This document shows, one piece after another, positions 50,478 to 59,829 of a DNA stretch of 64,000 nt. The stretch lies in the NCBI RefSeq assembly GCF_003691585.1, contig NZ_CP033169.1:558001-622000 (forward strand), given 5' to 3'. The DNA is from Biomaibacter acetigenes. Lineage in GTDB: Bacteria > Bacillota > Thermosediminibacteria > Thermosediminibacterales > Tepidanaerobacteraceae. The translations under genes were made by a program, and so were the position numbers. The notes beneath the pieces were generated by a model. That model was not told the origin of the DNA. It was given only the letters and a program-made list of their open reading frames with translations, and ran no database searches. The stretch's first letter is position 1. Every line of letters starts with the position of its first letter.

Positions 50478-51485
50478 ATGAACATTTCCCGTTCCATCAT
50501 AGCAGTGGATTCCCACACTATGGGGGAACCCACCAGGGTGGTCATTGGAGGCATTCCGCATATACCAGGTAAAAACATGCCCGAGAAAAAGCAGTACCTT
50601 GAAGAATATATGGACCACCTGCGCAGGGCTCTCATGCTGGAGCCCAGAGGGCATGACGACATGTTCGGCTCTATTATAACCTCTCCCACGATGCCTGAAG
50701 CCGATCTCGGCATAATATTCATGGACACCGGAGGCTATCTGAACATGTGCGGTCACGGCACCATAGGCGCCGCTACGGTGGCTGTGGAGATGGGGCTTGT
50801 GGAAGTAAAAGAGCCGATAACTGAAGTGGTGCTGGAAGCTCCGGCAGGGCTGGTAAAAGCCCGGGTCAGAGTGGAAAATGGAAAGGCTAAAGGCGTCACC
50901 TTTCAAAATGTACCTTCTTTTTTGTTTAAAGAAGGGATTGAACTGGAGATACATCCTTACGGAAAAATTAGAGCCGATATCGCTTTCGGGGGCAGCTTTT
51001 TTGCCATTGTAAAGGCCAGGGATCTGGGGATAAAGGTCGCTAAAGAAAATATTCATGAGTTGATAGATATAGGCTTGAAAGTCCGGGACGAAGCCAATAA
51101 AAAAGTTGAGGTTTACCATCCGGAAAAACCCCACATAAAGACCATAGATTTGGCCGAGATTTCCGATGCGCCTTCCCATCCCGAAGCCCATGCCAAAAAT
51201 GTGGTAGTCTTCGGTAAAAAATCCGTAGACCGTTCACCCTGCGGCACCGGCACATGCGCCAAGATGGCGGATCTTTATTTCAAGGGTGAGCTGGGCCTGC
51301 ATCAGGATTTTGTCCACGAGAGCATCCTGGGAACTCTCTTTACCGGCCGCCTGGTGGGGAAAACCAGAGTAGGCGATTTTGATGCGGTAATTCCGGAAAT
51401 TACCGGAAGGGCCTTTATCACCGGCGTGAACCACTACATGATAGATGAGGAAGACCCGCTAAAATACGGATTTTCTTTGAGATGA
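50478..51485 (+). CDS. Proline racemase/4-hydroxyproline epimerase family
   Basis: 335 residues. Two-base racemase with both catalytic cysteines: Cys91 (LNMCGHGTIGAATVAVE) and Cys255 (SPCGTGTCAKMA). The second Cys argues against trans-3-hydroxyproline dehydratase, which has Thr there. Proline and hydroxyproline forms cannot be separated by eye. ATG at 50478 after GGGAGGG. An ornithine-cyclodeaminase-family gene and a ProXp gene follow, hinting at amino-acid fermentation; no D-proline reductase gene is in the window. Confidence 0.9.
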   Translation: MNISRSIIAVDSHTMGEPTRVVIGGIPHIPGKNMPEKKQYLEEYMDHLRRALMLEPRGHDDMFGSIITSPTMPEADLGIIFMDTGGYLNMCGHGTIGAATVAVEMGLVEVKEPITEVVLEAPAGLVKARVRVENGKAKGVTFQNVPSFLFKEGIELEIHPYGKIRADIAFGGSFFAIVKARDLGIKVAKENIHELIDIGLKVRDEANKKVEVYHPEKPHIKTIDLAEISDAPSHPEAHAKNVVVFGKKSVDRSPCGTGTCAKMADLYFKGELGLHQDFVHESILGTLFTGRLVGKTRVGDFDAVIPEITGRAFITGVNHYMIDEEDPLKYGFSLR

Positions 51486-51500
51486 GGGAAAGTTCAGTGC

Positions 51501-51611
51501 TTATAAATCTGGTTCTCTGCTTTCCGCCACCCATTTGGCAATCGCATCAGAATCTTTTAAGTCGGGGTGGTTTTCATCACTCCATGTTCCGAAAGATTTT
51601 TCCAGTGCCAT
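51501..51611 (-). other. Short minus-strand ORF resembling an antitoxin tail
   Basis: Reads MALEKSFGTWSDENHPDLKD and ends VAESREPDL. This is reminiscent of C-termini of small VapB/CopG-type antitoxins. It has no clear SD and no partner. Probably a gene remnant. Confidence 0.25.
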
Positions 51612-51707
51612 TTTTGCGTTATATATTGATTGTTAATAAATATAATTATATACTTATAAATATACAACCAGATAATATCAATAAATAACCAGAAGGGATG
51701 TCTTAGC

Positions 51708-52724
51708 TTGGTGCCGGAGATTTTGTTTTTAAAACAGGAAGATGTATTGAATGCGGGCCTTATGGATATGGATGGAGTATTGAAAATGGTAGAGAAGGCT
51801 TATTTCATGTATGCCGAAGGAGAGATTAAGAATCCCCCCAAGACCATGATAAGCCTTGATTCCGATGAAGGAGTCTGGAAGAGCAGGTTCATGTCCATGC
51901 CGGTATACATAGGCGGCGACATCAACAGAGCCGGTATAAAATGGGCGGCGGAGTCCACATTAAATCAAAAGACAGGGCTTTTGCCGATGGGGATCGATAT
52001 GGTTGTCCTGAGCGATCCGGATACGGTGCTGCCGGTGGCCATAATGGACGGGACACTGATTACCGCCATGAGGACAGGAGCCTCTATGGCCGTTGCTGCA
52101 AAATATCTTGCGAAACCCGATGCGAAAACCGCAGGATGCATAGGCGCCGGAATAATCGGCAGAACCACCATCTGGGCGTTGAGCAAGGTTCTCAATCAAC
52201 TTGAAAAGGTAAAATTGTTTGACCTTAATATAAAAAAGTCTCAGGAGCTTTTCGAAGAATTTAAAGGGAAAGTGAACATAGAAATTGCGGGTAGTGTCGA
52301 GGAAGCAGTTAAAGATGCGGATGTGGTAATAACAATGACCACCAGCCAGAAGCCTTTTGTAAAAAAGGAATGGGTGAACAGAGCAAGGTTATTTTTACAG
52401 GTGGGTTCCTTTGAAGCCCATGAAGAAATTCCGGCGGGTGCCGACAGGATAGTAGTGGACGATTGGGAACCCATAAAATATGATCCATTCTCCGTATTTC
52501 AGCCATTGATAAAAAGCGGCAAACTGCGCGATGAAGATGTGACCCCGCTATACAATATAATAAGTAAGAAATCCCCCGGCAGAGAAGGCGACGAATTTAT
52601 TTTCTTTAAATCCCGGGGAATGGGCTGCCTTGACATAATGGTGGCAGATTATATATATAGAAGGGCTAAAGACCTTGGAATCGGCAAGATACTGCATTTA
52701 TGGGACAGCCCAAAATGGGTGTAA
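51708..52724 (+). CDS. Ornithine cyclodeaminase/mu-crystallin family enzyme
   Basis: 338 residues. NAD(P)-binding GCIGAGIIGRTTIWALSKVL, substrate-side MRTGASMAVAAKYLAKPDAK, and GADRIVVDDWEP. Family members are ornithine cyclodeaminase, alanine dehydrogenase and delta1-pyrroline-2-carboxylate reductase. Next to a proline racemase the last is attractive, since D-proline-type oxidation yields pyrroline-2-carboxylate (inference). TTG start at 51708 (or GTG 51711) after AGAAGGGA. Confidence 0.8.
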   Translation: MVPEILFLKQEDVLNAGLMDMDGVLKMVEKAYFMYAEGEIKNPPKTMISLDSDEGVWKSRFMSMPVYIGGDINRAGIKWAAESTLNQKTGLLPMGIDMVVLSDPDTVLPVAIMDGTLITAMRTGASMAVAAKYLAKPDAKTAGCIGAGIIGRTTIWALSKVLNQLEKVKLFDLNIKKSQELFEEFKGKVNIEIAGSVEEAVKDADVVITMTTSQKPFVKKEWVNRARLFLQVGSFEAHEEIPAGADRIVVDDWEPIKYDPFSVFQPLIKSGKLRDEDVTPLYNIISKKSPGREGDEFIFFKSRGMGCLDIMVADYIYRRAKDLGIGKILHLWDSPKWV

Positions 52725-52818
52725 CGACTGCCAACATTTCTGCAAATGCCGTTAGGATTTTAACATGATTGAGCGAATATCGTAAGATAATAATAAGAAG
52801 ATTCGGAGGAAAATCTTT

Positions 52819-53310
52819 ATGATAACCCCGGAAGAAAAAAGGGTATTAGATGTCCTTGAAGAATTAAACATTCCATACACCAGGATGGAACACATTCCGG
52901 TTTATACCATTGAAGAATTCGAAAAGATTGGAAACATGCCCAAATCGGTATGCAAAAACCTTTTTGTGCGCAATCAGAAAGGGGACAGGCATTACCTTAT
53001 CATACTTGAAAACTCCAAGAGAGCGGACCTTGGTAAAGTCGCAGAACAGATAGGTAGCGGCAAACTGAGTTTTGCCTCGGAAAAGAGACTGGAAAAATAT
53101 CTTGGCCTAAAACCCGGATCGGTTTCCCCCTTTGGCTTAATCAACGATAGCCAGAAAGAAGTTAGAGTCGTGATCGACAGGGACCTGGAAAGCATCGGCG
53201 AAGTCAGCTTTCATCCAAACATAAACACCGCGACGTTGACAATTTCCTACAGGGATTTTGAGAAATATTTGGCCTGGTGCAAGAATAAAGTAGTGTATGT
53301 CCAAATATAG
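52819..53310 (+). CDS. ProXp-type aminoacyl-tRNA(Pro) editing protein (YbaK/PrdX)
   Basis: 163 residues. Free-standing trans-editing domain: VCKNLFVRNQKGDRHYLIIL with the invariant Lys, KLSFASEKRLEKYLGLKPGS and SPFGLIN. Hydrolyses Ala (or Cys) from tRNA(Pro). PrdX homologues often sit in proline-reductase clusters, consistent with the racemase nearby. ATG at 52819 after CGGAGGA. Confidence 0.85.
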   Translation: MITPEEKRVLDVLEELNIPYTRMEHIPVYTIEEFEKIGNMPKSVCKNLFVRNQKGDRHYLIILENSKRADLGKVAEQIGSGKLSFASEKRLEKYLGLKPGSVSPFGLINDSQKEVRVVIDRDLESIGEVSFHPNINTATLTISYRDFEKYLAWCKNKVVYVQI

Positions 53311-53401
53311 TACATTTACAGAAACCTTGACTATCACTTGTTTTACCGTATGGAAGGTATGCGAGGTTAAACTTTCTTGTTGTTTAAATTAATTTTTATT
53401 T

Positions 53402-53425
53402 AAAGCCCCTATTAAAAGGGGCTTT
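53402..53425 (+). terminator. Terminator after the ProXp gene
   Basis: AAAGCCCCT-ATTAAA-AGGGGCTTT, then ATTAATTTT. Confidence 0.75.
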
Positions 53426-53495
53426 ATTAATTTTGCTTTAATTTATCGTCACAGTATGACGAATAAAATATGTATATTTTTTTATTAAAAACATA

Positions 53496-53524
53496 TTTAC
53501 TTTCGAATGAAAGTATAATATAAT
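53496..53524 (+). promoter_or_regulatory. deoR promoter with an operator in the spacer
   Basis: TTTACT, 17-bp spacer, TATAAT. The spacer holds CTTTCGAATGAAAG (53500-53513), an inverted repeat whose TTCG/CGAATG core recurs in the operator at 54342. Suggests autorepression. Confidence 0.55.
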
Positions 53525-53583
53525 ATAAATGAAAATATAAGAAAATAGAGGCACATCTAAATTTATCAAAAGGATGTAGAATA

Positions 53584-54327
53584 ATGAACAACCGACAAAT
53601 GGAAATAATGAATATTATTTCGAAAGAATCTAAAATTAATGTGAATGAACTTGCCAGGAAGTTTAATGTCTCCCAGGTTACCATACGGCAGGACTTACGG
53701 GCTCTTGATAAACAGGGGATGTTAAAAAGGGTCCACGGCGGCGCAGTAGCCATAACCGATGACCGCATATCCAACCGCATGTGCTTGAATTACAGGGTGA
53801 AGAAAAGGATCGCCCGAGAGGCTTCGAAAATGGTGCAGGATGGAGAAACCGTAATGATCGAATCGGGTTCCACAGCCGCCATTCTTGCCAGAGAACTGGC
53901 GAATAAAAAAGAGGTAACTATAGTTACAAACTCCCTTTTTATAGCAAACCATGTAAAAGAATTAAACAACATTAATGTAATCCTGCTGGGAGGAATATTG
54001 CAGAAAGCCGCTGAAGTCACAGTAGGCCCATTGATCAGGAGTTCCCTGGATAATATTTATGTTGATAAGTTTTTTATCGGGGTGGATGGGTTTACCGAAG
54101 AAACTGGTTTCACTTCGATAGATATGATGAGGGCTGAAACTGTTCGATGTATGGCGAAAAGAGCAAAAAATGTGGTAGTGATAACAGATTCAACAAAGTT
54201 TGGAGTCAGAGGAGTTACGCATCTTTTGGACACTGAAGCCGTAAGCACTGTTATAACGGATTCGGGCATTGGCAAGGATTATGAGGAATTTCTCATAGAA
54301 AAGAATGTAAAATTAATAAAAGTATAA
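53584..54327 (+). CDS. DeoR-family transcriptional repressor
   Basis: 247 residues. N-terminal DeoR helix-turn-helix (QMEIMNIISKESKINVNELA, FNVSQVTIRQDLRALDKQGM, RVHGGAV), then the sugar-phosphate-sensing domain (VMIESGSTAAILARELANKK, VGPLIRSSLDNIYVDKFFIG). It probably responds to a sugar phosphate from the PTS. ATG at 53584 after AAAGGATG. PTS genes follow in the same direction with an operator between. Confidence 0.92.
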   Translation: MNNRQMEIMNIISKESKINVNELARKFNVSQVTIRQDLRALDKQGMLKRVHGGAVAITDDRISNRMCLNYRVKKRIAREASKMVQDGETVMIESGSTAAILARELANKKEVTIVTNSLFIANHVKELNNINVILLGGILQKAAEVTVGPLIRSSLDNIYVDKFFIGVDGFTEETGFTSIDMMRAETVRCMAKRAKNVVVITDSTKFGVRGVTHLLDTEAVSTVITDSGIGKDYEEFLIEKNVKLIKV

Positions 54328-54341
54328 TAAGTATTAAAATT

Positions 54342-54364
54342 TTCCGTTCGAAAAACGAATGGAA
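54342..54364 (+). promoter_or_regulatory. Candidate DeoR operator upstream of the PTS operon
   Basis: TTCCGTTCG-AAAAA-CGAATGGAA, a 9-bp inverted repeat with one mismatch, between deoR and the EIIC gene. Confidence 0.6.
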
Positions 54365-54458
54365 ATACAGCTTGCGGGGAGGTGAATATATGACATAGGG
54401 GGAATTTAAGAATAAAGAATGAGGTGTAATCGGAATAAAAATGCAAGGAGGTAGTATC

Positions 54459-55715
54459 GTGTCGGGATTCATGGATAATTTTGCTCAATTTTTGGAAAAT
54501 AAAGTTCTGCCGCCGCTGATGAAACTTGCGGAACAGCGCCATTTTGCCGCTATCAGGCAGGGGATACAGAGGATAATACCACTTATTATCGTGGGCTCCA
54601 TACCACTGATCATTGCATACCCGCCTGTTCAATCATGGAGCGCTGCTGTAGAACCATATCGTGATATATTGCTTGTGCCATTTTCGATGACTTTCGGCTT
54701 GATGTCCCTCTTTGTAGCCTTTGGAGTGGCATCAGCCCTGGCGTCAACTTACGACCTTGATTCTACAGCAGCAGGGATAACGTCAATGCTGGGATTTTTG
54801 CTGGCAGCGGCCCCTATGACTAAAAATGCGCTATCGGCCGATTATCTGGGAGGCACCGGCCTGTTTACCGCAATAATAGTGGCCATATGCACGGCTGAAC
54901 TTATGCGGTGGTTTAAAAAATCCGGTTTTACCATCAAAATGCCTGCAGGCGTTCCGCCGGCAATAATGGCGTCCTTTGAATCGATAACTACTGTGGGAGT
55001 CATTGTTCTCGTCATATGGCTAATCAGAACCGTTGGAAACCTCAATATTCCAGAAGTTATTATGTCAGCCTTCAAACCACTGGTAGTTGTTGCCGATACT
55101 TTGCCTGCCATACTGCTGGCGCAGGTGCTACACCAGGCTCTATGGGCGGTGGGCATCCACGGCACTTCGGTGGTGGTGTGGGGCGTCATGGCGCCTTTCC
55201 TCACGCAGAATCTTGCTGCTAATGCACAGGCCGCCTTGGCGGGGCAGCCCATACCGTTTTTCTGGACTGAACCCATGCAGATGAGCTATGCCCATATGGG
55301 CGGTTCGGGAGCCACATTGCCCCTGATATTCTTCTATCTGAGGTCTAGATCCGCCCATTTGAAACAGGTTGGAAGAGTGGCGCTCATACCCGGTATATTC
55401 AACATTAATGAGCCCATAACCTTTGGTACACCCATAATACTTAATCCCATTATGCTCATTCCATGGTTCTTAAGCCAGCCGATTATAATGACGATAGTAT
55501 ATGTCGCAGCAAAACTGAATCTCGTCACAAAGGCGTATGTATTGCCGCCATGGACTACTCCCGTCCCCATCTACCAGTATATTATGACGGGCGGCGACTT
55601 CAGATCGGTAATACTTGCGGTCATAGTGTTCTGCGTAAGTGCGGCTCTATATTATCCTTTCTTCAGGATATGGGAGAAACATCTCCTGGAACAAGAATCA
55701 GGCGCGGCAAGCTGA
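54459..55715 (+). CDS. PTS EIIC component, lactose/cellobiose family
   Basis: About 418 residues, sugar-translocating membrane subunit with about 10 spans. FAAIRQGIQRIIPLIIVGSI at the N-terminus, HQALWAVGIHGTSVVVWGVM and the conserved NEPITFGTPIILNPIMLIPW. GTG start at 54459 with AAGGAGGT 6 nt upstream; the in-frame ATG at 54441 lies ahead of the SD. Separate IIA and IIB genes follow. Confidence 0.92.
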   Translation: MSGFMDNFAQFLENKVLPPLMKLAEQRHFAAIRQGIQRIIPLIIVGSIPLIIAYPPVQSWSAAVEPYRDILLVPFSMTFGLMSLFVAFGVASALASTYDLDSTAAGITSMLGFLLAAAPMTKNALSADYLGGTGLFTAIIVAICTAELMRWFKKSGFTIKMPAGVPPAIMASFESITTVGVIVLVIWLIRTVGNLNIPEVIMSAFKPLVVVADTLPAILLAQVLHQALWAVGIHGTSVVVWGVMAPFLTQNLAANAQAALAGQPIPFFWTEPMQMSYAHMGGSGATLPLIFFYLRSRSAHLKQVGRVALIPGIFNINEPITFGTPIILNPIMLIPWFLSQPIIMTIVYVAAKLNLVTKAYVLPPWTTPVPIYQYIMTGGDFRSVILAVIVFCVSAALYYPFFRIWEKHLLEQESGAAS

Positions 55716-55749
55716 CATTTCGTAATATGTAATTTTCCATATTAATTTT

Positions 55750-55780
55750 ACAGGGCTCGACGAAAACCGTCAAGCCCTGT
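55750..55780 (+). terminator. Hairpin between EIIC and EIIA genes
   Basis: ACAGGGCT / AGCCCTGT 8-bp stem with an inner GACG/CGTC pairing, then TTTAAA. Weak attenuator or processing site. Confidence 0.5.
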
Positions 55781-55803
55781 TTAAACAAATAGGAGGCGAA
55801 GCA

Positions 55804-56127
55804 ATGGACTTAGAGCAGGTTGCATTTCAAATCATAGCAAATTCCGGAGAGGCAAGATCGAAAATTTCCGAGGCCATGGATGCGTGTGAAGAAGGCCAGC
55901 TGGAAAAAGCGGAAAAGTTGATTGAAGAAGCCGAGAAAAATCTTCTGGCAGCTCATGATACCCACATGAAGGTATGTCAGAAGGAGGCCTGCGGGGAAAA
56001 CATCCAGCCCACCCTTCTTCTGATCCACGGCATGGACCTTATGCTTGTCACGGAATCTGAAAGGGATATGGCTAAAAGAATGTTAAGGATTGCCAGAAAG
56101 TATTTTGCCGGCAGGGAGGTTTTTTAA
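55804..56127 (+). CDS. PTS EIIA component, lactose/cellobiose family
   Basis: 107 residues, three-helix-bundle phosphocarrier. AFQIIANSGEARSKISEAMD and AAHDTHMKVCQKEA; His51 sits at the position of the phosphorylated His in the AHxxxH/Q motif. ATG at 55804 after AGGAGGCG. Confidence 0.9.
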   Translation: MDLEQVAFQIIANSGEARSKISEAMDACEEGQLEKAEKLIEEAEKNLLAAHDTHMKVCQKEACGENIQPTLLLIHGMDLMLVTESERDMAKRMLRIARKYFAGREVF

Positions 56128-56128
56128 A

Positions 56129-56455
56129 ATGTCCGATAAAAAATTAAACATTTTGCTGATATGTGTAAATGCCATGTCATCCGGGTTTCTGGTGGAAAAA
56201 ATGAAGAAAGCTGCAAAAGAAAGAGGATTGGATGTAAATATAGAAGCAGTGGCAGGATGGGGTTTTAAGGAAAAAGATTTTTCAAAACTGGACCTTGTAA
56301 TGCTCAGCCCTCAGGTAAGACATTATAAAAAAGATGTCGATAACGTCGCTTCAAAATTCAACGTGCCCGTGGCAAACATAGATTTTCAAACATATGGCCT
56401 TGTAGATGGAAACAGGTGCCTGGATATCGCCCTCAAAACCCTTGGAGTGCAGTAA
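56129..56455 (+). CDS. PTS EIIB component, lactose/cellobiose family
   Basis: 108 residues. The phosphocysteine is Cys12 in ILLICVNAMSSGFLVEKM (CxxxMSS loop), followed by LVMLSPQVRHYKKDV. ATG at 56129 with GGCAGGGAGG upstream; one base separates it from the EIIA stop and its own stop abuts the activase ATG. Confidence 0.9.
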   Translation: MSDKKLNILLICVNAMSSGFLVEKMKKAAKERGLDVNIEAVAGWGFKEKDFSKLDLVMLSPQVRHYKKDVDNVASKFNVPVANIDFQTYGLVDGNRCLDIALKTLGVQ

Positions 56456-57382
56456 ATGCGGGAATTAAAAAAGACTTCGGGAATAATTTGCGAAATAGAA
56501 AGATATGCACTAAACGACGGCCCGGGCATCAGAACGCTGGTTTTTTTTAAGGGTTGCCCCCTCAGATGCAAGTGGTGCAGCAACCCCGAGACTCATAACT
56601 TTCACCCCGAACTTTACTACTATACACATAAATGTACCTTTTGCGGAAAATGCATTGCCGTCTGCCCCTATCACGCCATTAGAGCCGATTATTCACGGCA
56701 AAAGGTTATCACAGATAGGAATATATGTAGAACCTGCGGCGAATGCATAAAAGCATGCCCCACAGGGGCACGCAGCGCGGTAGGGATGGAAATGACGGTG
56801 GAACAGGTGATGGAGGAAGTAAAAAAGGATATCCCCTTTTATCTGAGGGGGGGCGGGGGCGTGACCCTTTCGGGCGGAGAAGTATTGAGCCGATTCGAGT
56901 TTGCTTTAGAAATATTGAAAAAAAGCAGGGAAGAATTTATCGATACCGCCGTTGAAACTTCCGGTTATGCTCCATGGGATGTAGTAAAAGAAGTCATAAG
57001 CTATACGGACCATGTCTTAATCGACATAAAGCATATGGACCCGCTGCGCCACAGGGAATTGACCGGTGTAGAAAACAAACTCATTCTCGATAATATAAAA
57101 AAGATCGATAGAAGCAAAGTCCATTATATTATAAGGATTCCGTTGATTACGGGAATTAATGACGATGAAAGCAATATTAAAGCGATAAAGGAGTTTATAA
57201 ATGGATTGAAAAATTTAAGGGAGGTACACCTGCTGCCTTATCATACTCTGGGAAAGTCGAAGTATGAATATCTGGAAAGAATATATGAATTGGGACATCT
57301 TGTAAAACCACATAAGGAAAAGATTTACGAAGCGGCACAAATTCTGAAAGATAGCGGCTTGAATGTAGTGGTAGGAGGATAG
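56456..57382 (+). CDS. Glycyl radical enzyme activase (radical SAM)
   Basis: 308 residues. The radical SAM motif is FKGCPLRCKWCSNPETH (Cys34, Cys38, Cys41). A ferredoxin-like insert with two further 4Fe-4S clusters follows (CTFCGKCIAVCPYHAI, CRTCGECIKACPTGA), as in dehydratase-type activases and unlike plain PflA. GGGVTLSGGEVLSR binds SAM. Installs the radical on the enzyme encoded 31 bp downstream. Its ATG directly follows the EIIB stop, so it is translated with the PTS genes. Confidence 0.93.
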   Translation: MRELKKTSGIICEIERYALNDGPGIRTLVFFKGCPLRCKWCSNPETHNFHPELYYYTHKCTFCGKCIAVCPYHAIRADYSRQKVITDRNICRTCGECIKACPTGARSAVGMEMTVEQVMEEVKKDIPFYLRGGGGVTLSGGEVLSRFEFALEILKKSREEFIDTAVETSGYAPWDVVKEVISYTDHVLIDIKHMDPLRHRELTGVENKLILDNIKKIDRSKVHYIIRIPLITGINDDESNIKAIKEFINGLKNLREVHLLPYHTLGKSKYEYLERIYELGHLVKPHKEKIYEAAQILKDSGLNVVVGG

Positions 57383-57413
57383 GTTCATATTCATCTTTTG
57401 GGAGGTCTTCATT

Positions 57414-59813
57414 GTGAATGTGTCTAGTATTAGAGTTAAAAAACTACGGGAAGATGTGCTGTCAAGAGTGCCCGGTGTCTGCATTGAAAGGGCAAGATTT
57501 TATACCGAAGTATATCGAGAAAACGAGGCATTGCCTGTTTATTTAAAGAGAGCGATAGCCCTTCAAAGAACCCTGGAAAATATGAGCATATATATCCTTG
57601 ACGGGGAGCTCATTGTGGGGAACCAGGCGTGCGCACCCAGGACGGCGCCGGTTTTTCCCGAGTATGCCGTGGAATGGATTGAAAAAGAACTTGAAGAAAA
57701 AGGCAATTTCGATAAGCGCGCAGGGGATGTTTTCCACCTTCCCGAAGAACATAAAGAAGAACTGCTGGAAATTATAAAATTCTGGAAAGGAAAGACTCTC
57801 TATGACCACTGCATGGCATCCATGCCCGAAGAGGTCAAGACCGCATCCATTATCAAAGCCATTCATGGCGATGGAAACATGACTTCGGGAGACGGACATA
57901 TAGTGGTGGATTATGAAAAGGTTCTAAAATTAGGCCTGAAAGGAGTAATTAAGGAGGCGGAGGAAGCCCTTTCTGCGCTGGATCTTTCTGAAAACGATGC
58001 TTTAAGAAAAAAGGCTTTTCTTGAATCTATAATTATAACCCTGAGAAGCGCCATAAAGTTTGCGCAAAGATTTGCCAATTTGGCAGAGGACCTGGCAAGG
58101 GGAGAGCGGAATCCCGTGAGGGCCGGGGAACTGATGCAGATAGCGCGAAATTGCCGGCGCGTGCCGGAATACCCCGCCTCCAGCTTTTATGAAGCTGTGC
58201 AATCCGTATGGTTTGTACATCTCATACAACAGATAGAAAGCAACGGCCACTCCGTTTCCCTTGGGAGGCTGGATCAGTATCTATATCCGTACTATGAACA
58301 TGATATAAAAAACAATGTTATCACCCGGGATTTTGCCATGGAACTTCTGGAGTGCCTGTGGATCAAACTGTTTTCCATTATAAAGATAAGACCTACGTCC
58401 CATTCGGGCTACGGCGCAGGATACCCAACTTACCAGAATGTCACCATCGGCGGCCAGACAAAAGAAGGCAGGGATGCGGTAAATGTCTTATCATACCTTA
58501 TTCTGGAATCCGTTGCCGGTACAAGACTTACCCAGCCCAACCTTTCGGTAAGGCTTCATGCCAATACTCCGGAAAGATTTCTTCAAAAGTGCATAGAAGT
58601 GCTTAAAATGGGCTTCGGAATGCCGGCATTTAAAAACGATGAGGTCATAATTCCTTCCCTGTTGAGCCGCGGGGTATCCCATGATGACGCCTATAATTAT
58701 TCTATGGTGGGATGCATAGAGGTGGCCGTCCCCGGTAAATGGGGATACCGCTGTACGGGAATGAGCTTTTTGAATATGATCAAAGTCCTGGAAATGACAG
58801 TATACGGTGGAAAAGATCCCAGGACGGGACACTGTCTGCTTCATACAAAATCCTTGACTGAAGTACAATCTTTTGAGGAGTTCTGGGAGCAGTGGGAAAA
58901 ACAGATGCAGTATTATACAAAACTATCTATAGTTCTAGATCACGTGGCAGATACAAATCTGGAGAAGCTGGTGCCTGACATATTTACATCTGCGCTGGTG
59001 AATGACTGTATCAAGCGGGGCAAAACAGTAAAAGAAGGCGGAGCCGTCTATGACATGGTGAGCGGTTTGCAGGTAGGAATTGCCAATGTGGCCAACTCTA
59101 TGGCGGCCATTAAAAAATTGGTATTTGAGGAAAAGGTCCTTAAACCGGAGAAATTGATAGAAGCGATGAAAGCGAATTTTGAATCTGAGGAAGGAATAGA
59201 AATACAGAAAAAGCTTCTGGCGGCGCCCAAATATGGCAATGATGACGATTATGTGGATGAACTGGCCGTGAAAGCTTTTAACACATATGTAAAAGAGATA
59301 GTAAAGTTTAAAAATACGAGATTTGGGAGGGGGCCCATTGGAGGAATTTATTACCCCGGCACATCGGCCATATCATCCAATGTTCCCATGGGGGCCGTGG
59401 TAGGAGCTACACCCGATGGAAGAAAAGCGTGGACTCCCGCGGCGGAAGGAGCTTCCCCTACCCAGGGGACCGATAAAAAAGGCCCCACAGCGGTGCTCAA
59501 ATCCGTTTCCAAGCTTCCAACGATCCTTATCACCGGAGGCAATCTCCTGAATCAAAAATTTTCTCCGGATCTGCTGGAGGGAAAGGAACGAATGGAGAGA
59601 TTCGCCGACCTGCTCCGGACTTTCGTGGCACTAAAATTATGGCACATTCAATTTAATATAGTGTCATCGGAAGTGCTGCGGGCTGCCCAGAGGGAACCTG
59701 AAAAATACAGGGATCTAATAGTCAGAGTGGCCGGATACTGTGCCCAGTTCGTCACCCTTGATCCTACCACTCAGGAGGACATCATTTCCCGCACCGAACA
59801 AAAAGCGGTATAA
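57414..59813 (+). CDS. Glycyl radical enzyme of PflD/dehydratase type, substrate unknown
   Basis: 799 residues. Catalytic Cys434 in MVGCIEVAVPGKWGYRCTG with Glu436 two residues on, the Cys-x-Glu pattern of dehydratase/lyase-type enzymes rather than the Cys-Cys pair of pyruvate formate-lyase. The radical site is Gly774 (VRVAGYCAQFVTLDP). GTG start at 57414 after GGGAGG. It is the most striking member of the PTS operon: the likely substrate comes from the imported glycoside or its aglycone. E. coli has a comparable frw PTS-pflCD arrangement of unknown role. Hydroxyproline dehydratase is less likely, since its motif context differs. Confidence 0.88.
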   Translation: MNVSSIRVKKLREDVLSRVPGVCIERARFYTEVYRENEALPVYLKRAIALQRTLENMSIYILDGELIVGNQACAPRTAPVFPEYAVEWIEKELEEKGNFDKRAGDVFHLPEEHKEELLEIIKFWKGKTLYDHCMASMPEEVKTASIIKAIHGDGNMTSGDGHIVVDYEKVLKLGLKGVIKEAEEALSALDLSENDALRKKAFLESIIITLRSAIKFAQRFANLAEDLARGERNPVRAGELMQIARNCRRVPEYPASSFYEAVQSVWFVHLIQQIESNGHSVSLGRLDQYLYPYYEHDIKNNVITRDFAMELLECLWIKLFSIIKIRPTSHSGYGAGYPTYQNVTIGGQTKEGRDAVNVLSYLILESVAGTRLTQPNLSVRLHANTPERFLQKCIEVLKMGFGMPAFKNDEVIIPSLLSRGVSHDDAYNYSMVGCIEVAVPGKWGYRCTGMSFLNMIKVLEMTVYGGKDPRTGHCLLHTKSLTEVQSFEEFWEQWEKQMQYYTKLSIVLDHVADTNLEKLVPDIFTSALVNDCIKRGKTVKEGGAVYDMVSGLQVGIANVANSMAAIKKLVFEEKVLKPEKLIEAMKANFESEEGIEIQKKLLAAPKYGNDDDYVDELAVKAFNTYVKEIVKFKNTRFGRGPIGGIYYPGTSAISSNVPMGAVVGATPDGRKAWTPAAEGASPTQGTDKKGPTAVLKSVSKLPTILITGGNLLNQKFSPDLLEGKERMERFADLLRTFVALKLWHIQFNIVSSEVLRAAQREPEKYRDLIVRVAGYCAQFVTLDPTTQEDIISRTEQKAV

Positions 59814-59829
59814 AAAGGGGCGAAAACGA

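Noticed and set aside
57414-59813. Assignment of the glycyl radical enzyme as trans-4-hydroxyproline dehydratase because of Cys434 and the proline genes nearby
   Set aside because: The flanking motif (VGCIEVAVPGKWGY) differs from what I recall for HypD, and the gene is in a PTS operon separated by DeoR and a terminator.
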